Notes under the pieces: model-generated
Seen by the model: the letters and a program-made list of their open reading frames with translations, nothing else
What the model was told of the DNA's origin: nothing
Database searches by the model: none
Shown: piece after piece, positions 5,711-8,449 of the stretch
Numbering within the stretch: the first letter of the stretch is position 1
How the letters are laid out: the number at the start of each line of letters is the position of its first letter
Program-made: the position numbers and the translations under genes
NCBI GenBank assembly: GCA_003231035.1
Contig: QIHU01000549.1
Location: 1-8,449, forward strand
Direction: 5' to 3'
Source: Acidobacteriota bacterium
Lineage (GTDB): Bacteria > Acidobacteriota > Thermoanaerobaculia > Multivoradales > SZUA-115
Length of the DNA stretch: 8,449 bases

Positions 5711-8377
5711 CTACCAACGCTTGGGAGGCAGGGTTTGCTCGAGGATTGGGCCATAGAAGAGGGCATTGAGCACGAAGCGGCTGGAGCCATACCAAAAGGA
5801 GCGGAAGAACGGATTGTCGGCCAGACGCACCACTGTCCCCTCTTCCACTCGAACCGCCGTGATCGCCACGGAGCCGGCGAGCCGTGCCCGGTTGCGTGGC
5901 GAGATGTAGCCCGAAAGACGGGGCTCCTCGGTGTAGCGGGCGACGATTTCATACGGGTTCTCGCTCCCCTCCATCGGCAGTGAGCGGGTGCGAAAGAGGG
6001 CGATGGGCGATGCTTGAAAACCAAAAGCCAAGGGGTGGGTCAGATCCAACTGGGCCTCCACGATCGCCCCACTGACCAGCTGCTTGGCCCGCTCGCTGTC
6101 GTAGTCGGCATACCTGGCCAAGGGAAGTACGCCCTCCTGCCCAAGATCGTCCTCGGGGCTCGCCTGCTGGGGGTCGTCCATCGAAACTCCATGGGCCTCC
6201 TCGTGCTCGGACGGATCCAAAACGATCTGTTCGCGAGCGAACCGGGTGGCGCCGCGCGTGGCCACCAGGATGCCACCGGCGCGCACCCAGCGACGCAGGG
6301 TGGTGACCAGCTCTTCGTCCACTTCGTCATACTCACCGCTGACCATCAACAGGTGGGTGTAAGCGCTGAGGTCGACATCCACCAGCCGATCGCGCTCGAC
6401 GAGCGAAACTTCGAGGCCGTAGTGGTGGTCCAGGAGGTACCACAGCTCCCCCGCCTCGCTCACCGACATCCCGCGGCCGACGACGAGGAGGGGACGCGGC
6501 AGGGTCAAGGGGATCACCGAGGGGCTCCCCAGATCGCCACCCTCGGGGGTCCTTCCGGTGTGGGTAGCGAAAACCTCGATCCCGTCGCGCTGAGCCAGCT
6601 GTTCCAGTTGCCCGCGCAACGCCGCGCACCCCGAGGTCGCGGGGATGACCAAGGTCCCGACCGGAAAACGGCGTCGTCCTCCGGCAACTTCGGCGGTCAG
6701 CGGTCGGGTGGAAACGGAAACCCGGTGACCTTCGGCCAGCAAGCTCCCCAACGACCGGGCTACCAGCAAGCCCCGGGGATCGATCAGGTAGGCGTAGACC
6801 GCGCCTTCGCTGGCGTCAGAGACCGCTCCTGGCGGCAACACCGCTTGGCCGATCGCTTCGCCGAGCAGCTCTCTGGAGAAGTCCGCCTTGCCCAGCTCAG
6901 CATTCCGTCCTCCAAAGGCCAACGGTAAGGTCCAGGTCGAGACGTCGTAGAAAGTCGAATCTTCAAACTCGGTCCGCCGTTCGAACAGGCTGCGGGCCAA
7001 CCGGTACTGCGGCTGCGCCATCGGCACCACATAGGCTTCGCCCGGTTTGAAGAGAAACTCCCCCTCGCCGAGGCGCACCTCCTTGGCCAGAGCGTGCACC
7101 TCGATCTGGTGGGACCGCAACAGGTCGAGGGCACGGAAGGCGAGGACCGGGTCATGGGGAAAGGCGAAAACGAACCCGCGCACGGGATCCTTGGCCGCTA
7201 GCGCGGCCGTGCCTCGGTAGAAATCGTTCTGGTAGCGCAGCAGCTCGCGGCGATGCGCCTGGGCGCCGGCCAGGGTCGACAACGAGGTCCGTAGCTGGTT
7301 GCGCACCGCCTCCTTGAAGTCGCGCCTGCCGTGCACCGTCTCCATCCGGTGGCCCCGTACGCTGGCCTGCTCGAAGAGGATACCGACACTGCCGTTGAGG
7401 TCCGGGTAAGTCGACCCCTTACCGGGATAGAAATCGTCGAAGGTCTCTTCGGAGTAGTAGAGCTGACCCGCTTCATCGAAAGTGGCGGCGTGAAACTGAG
7501 CGATGGCGACAGTCAGTTCCACATTCTTGAGCGGGGTGAGCGGATTCTTCCGACTGAGGACGCCAGGCTGAAAAAAGTAGGTACTGTCACTACCCATCTC
7601 GTGAAAATCGCCCAGTACATTGGGTTTCCAGCGGTGAAAGGTGGCCACCCGGTTGCGGCTCTCCGGGTGTTGCAGCAGGAGCCAGTCGCGATTGAGATCG
7701 AACCAGTAGTGGTTGGTCCGCCCGTTGGGCCACCCCTCGGTGTGTTCGCGACTCTCCCGATCGGCAACCGGAACCACACCTCGATGGCCGTTGGCCCACT
7801 GCGCGAATCGACCGATGCCGTCGGGGTTGAGCGCCGGGTCGATCAAGACCACCAGATCGCTGAGCATCGCCTCCACCCGCGGGCCCCGCGCCGCCGCCAG
7901 ATGGTAGGCGATCAGCACCGAGGCATTGGCACCGCTGGCCTCGTTGCCGTGAATGCTGTAGCCCAGCAGGACGACCGCTGGCATCGCGGCGATGGCCGCG
8001 TCGCTGGGAGCCTTCCCTGCTGGATCGCTCAAGGCGACATGGGCCTGGCGGATCGCCTCGAGTCGCGCATGGTTGGCCAGCGAGGTCGCCGTCACTAGCA
8101 CTTGCCGTCGCCCCTCGTGCGTCATCCCTTGCACCTCGAGGGTCAATCGATCCGAGCTCTCGCTGAGGACCTCCAGGTAGCGGATCAGTTGGTCATGACG
8201 CAGGTGCCATTGCCCCACCTCCTGGCCGAGGACTTCGCTCGGCGTTGGAATCGCCGGATCGTAGTCCGCCTCCCCCGACAGGAAGTAGTCCAGCTTCGCC
8301 GCGGCGGCTGGCGTCGCCAGGAAGGGAATCGTCAGGCAGAGAAAGAACAATGCCAAGCAGGCAGAGAGGTGCTTCAA
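5711..8377 (-). CDS. Exported M14-family zinc carboxypeptidase-like protein with C-terminal GATase1-like domain
   Basis: I place the start at TTG 8375-8377, because GGAGG lies 6 nt upstream and a compact signal peptide follows directly (MKHLSACLALFFLCLTIPFL, cut after ATPAAAA). The frame is open to 8443 but that would add 22 residues before the signal peptide. The mature protein of about 860 residues begins KLDYFLSG. The M14 metallopeptidase domain spans about residues 50-370. Zinc ligands are H143 and E146 (SIHGNEAS) and H259 (DFHEMGSDSTYFFQPG), with NPDG at 184-187, N229-R230 in DLNRDW as substrate-carboxylate binders, and E336 (ILFEQASVRG) as general base. All core residues are present in canonical order, so it is probably active. 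A middle region of uncertain fold follows. Residues about 600-715 resemble a class I glutamine amidotransferase-like domain (HLLMVSGEYDEVDEELVTTL, then RRWVRAGGILVATRGATRF), with no nucleophile Cys at the expected turn, so a structural role is likely. The expected location is periplasmic or extracellular. Confidence 0.9.
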   Translation of the reverse strand: MKHLSACLALFFLCLTIPFLATPAAAAKLDYFLSGEADYDPAIPTPSEVLGQEVGQWHLRHDQLIRYLEVLSESSDRLTLEVQGMTHEGRRQVLVTATSLANHARLEAIRQAHVALSDPAGKAPSDAAIAAMPAVVLLGYSIHGNEASGANASVLIAYHLAAARGPRVEAMLSDLVVLIDPALNPDGIGRFAQWANGHRGVVPVADRESREHTEGWPNGRTNHYWFDLNRDWLLLQHPESRNRVATFHRWKPNVLGDFHEMGSDSTYFFQPGVLSRKNPLTPLKNVELTVAIAQFHAATFDEAGQLYYSEETFDDFYPGKGSTYPDLNGSVGILFEQASVRGHRMETVHGRRDFKEAVRNQLRTSLSTLAGAQAHRRELLRYQNDFYRGTAALAAKDPVRGFVFAFPHDPVLAFRALDLLRSHQIEVHALAKEVRLGEGEFLFKPGEAYVVPMAQPQYRLARSLFERRTEFEDSTFYDVSTWTLPLAFGGRNAELGKADFSRELLGEAIGQAVLPPGAVSDASEGAVYAYLIDPRGLLVARSLGSLLAEGHRVSVSTRPLTAEVAGGRRRFPVGTLVIPATSGCAALRGQLEQLAQRDGIEVFATHTGRTPEGGDLGSPSVIPLTLPRPLLVVGRGMSVSEAGELWYLLDHHYGLEVSLVERDRLVDVDLSAYTHLLMVSGEYDEVDEELVTTLRRWVRAGGILVATRGATRFAREQIVLDPSEHEEAHGVSMDDPQQASPEDDLGQEGVLPLARYADYDSERAKQLVSGAIVEAQLDLTHPLAFGFQASPIALFRTRSLPMEGSENPYEIVARYTEEPRLSGYISPRNRARLAGSVAITAVRVEEGTVVRLADNPFFRSFWYGSSRFVLNALFYGPILEQTLPPKRW

Positions 8378-8449
8378 GGGAGTCCTCCAAAAAGGCACAT
8401 CGGGGCGGCTTGAGAGCCTCCCCAGAAATTTAGGCGTCGGCAACTACTC
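8378..8449 (-). other. 5' leader of the M14 peptidase gene, to the window edge
   Basis: This stretch holds the GGAGG above and an AT-rich CCTAAATTTC around 8427-8436 that could be part of a promoter. Any -35 element would lie at or beyond the window edge. No other gene is supported here. Confidence 0.3.
8384..8388 (-). promoter_or_regulatory. Ribosome binding site that sets the M14 peptidase start
   Basis: The minus strand reads TTTTTGGAGGACTCCCTTGAAG. A perfect GGAGG ends 6 nt before TTG 8375-8377. The upstream in-frame TTG at 8441-8443 directly follows a TAG and has no comparable site within the window. This decides the start in favour of the 888-residue protein. Confidence 0.75.

Noticed and set aside
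6014..6928. Plus-strand open frame of 304 codons opposite the M14 gene
   Set aside because: It is the antisense shadow of a GC-rich coding region with clear M14/GATase protein signal on the other strand; the product has no recognisable domain.

Overview
This is a GC-rich window with long, densely packed genes for exported proteins, NEDG/ESN-type lamin-tail repeats, a lipoprotein sulfatase-like hydrolase ending in ALGYIE, and a very large M14 peptidase. The combination resembles uncultured Acidobacteriota-type genomes (for example Thermoanaerobaculia), or another environmental Gram-negative lineage. The lineage is inferred from gene style only; the window has no rRNA or other taxonomic marker. 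I see no tRNA, rRNA, CRISPR array, insertion sequence or phage gene.

Left third (1-2916, minus strand): one long locus for a secreted, modular protein. It has a signal peptide, a first lamin-tail domain (LTD), three further LTD units encoded by tandem repeats of about 561 bp, and an OB-fold-like segment of the kind found ahead of the catalytic domain in ExeM/NucH/YhcR-type extracellular nucleases. The reading frame is broken twice, by an in-frame stop at 1942-1944 and an apparent 8-nt loss at 1470-1472. The two shifts cancel, so the first and last thirds are in the same frame. The gene runs off the left edge before any catalytic domain is seen.

Centre (3148-5388, plus strand): divergently transcribed from the LTD gene across 231 bp is a 746-residue probable lipoprotein. 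It has two N-terminal beta-rich modules followed by an alkaline-phosphatase-superfamily (sulfatase fold) hydrolase domain, in which Thr takes the place of the formylglycine-forming Cys/Ser.

Right third (5433-8377, minus strand): a probable two-gene unit convergent with the sulfatase-like gene. The upstream gene encodes an exported M14 zinc carboxypeptidase-like protein of 888 residues with a C-terminal class-I-glutamine-amidotransferase-like domain. Its start is a TTG set by a clear GGAGG. Sixteen to seventeen bases after its stop comes a small ORF of 86 codons with a faint MoaE-like pattern. The functional theme is exported hydrolysis: probable nuclease scaffold, phospho- or sulfo-ester hydrolase and peptidase, as expected of an organism degrading external polymers. 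No gene is clearly tied to another by pathway.

I did not find a convincing novel defence or mobile system. The points most worth checking are the self-cancelling frame breaks in the tandem repeats, the Thr-type sulfatase-like active site and the unexplained 86-codon gene.
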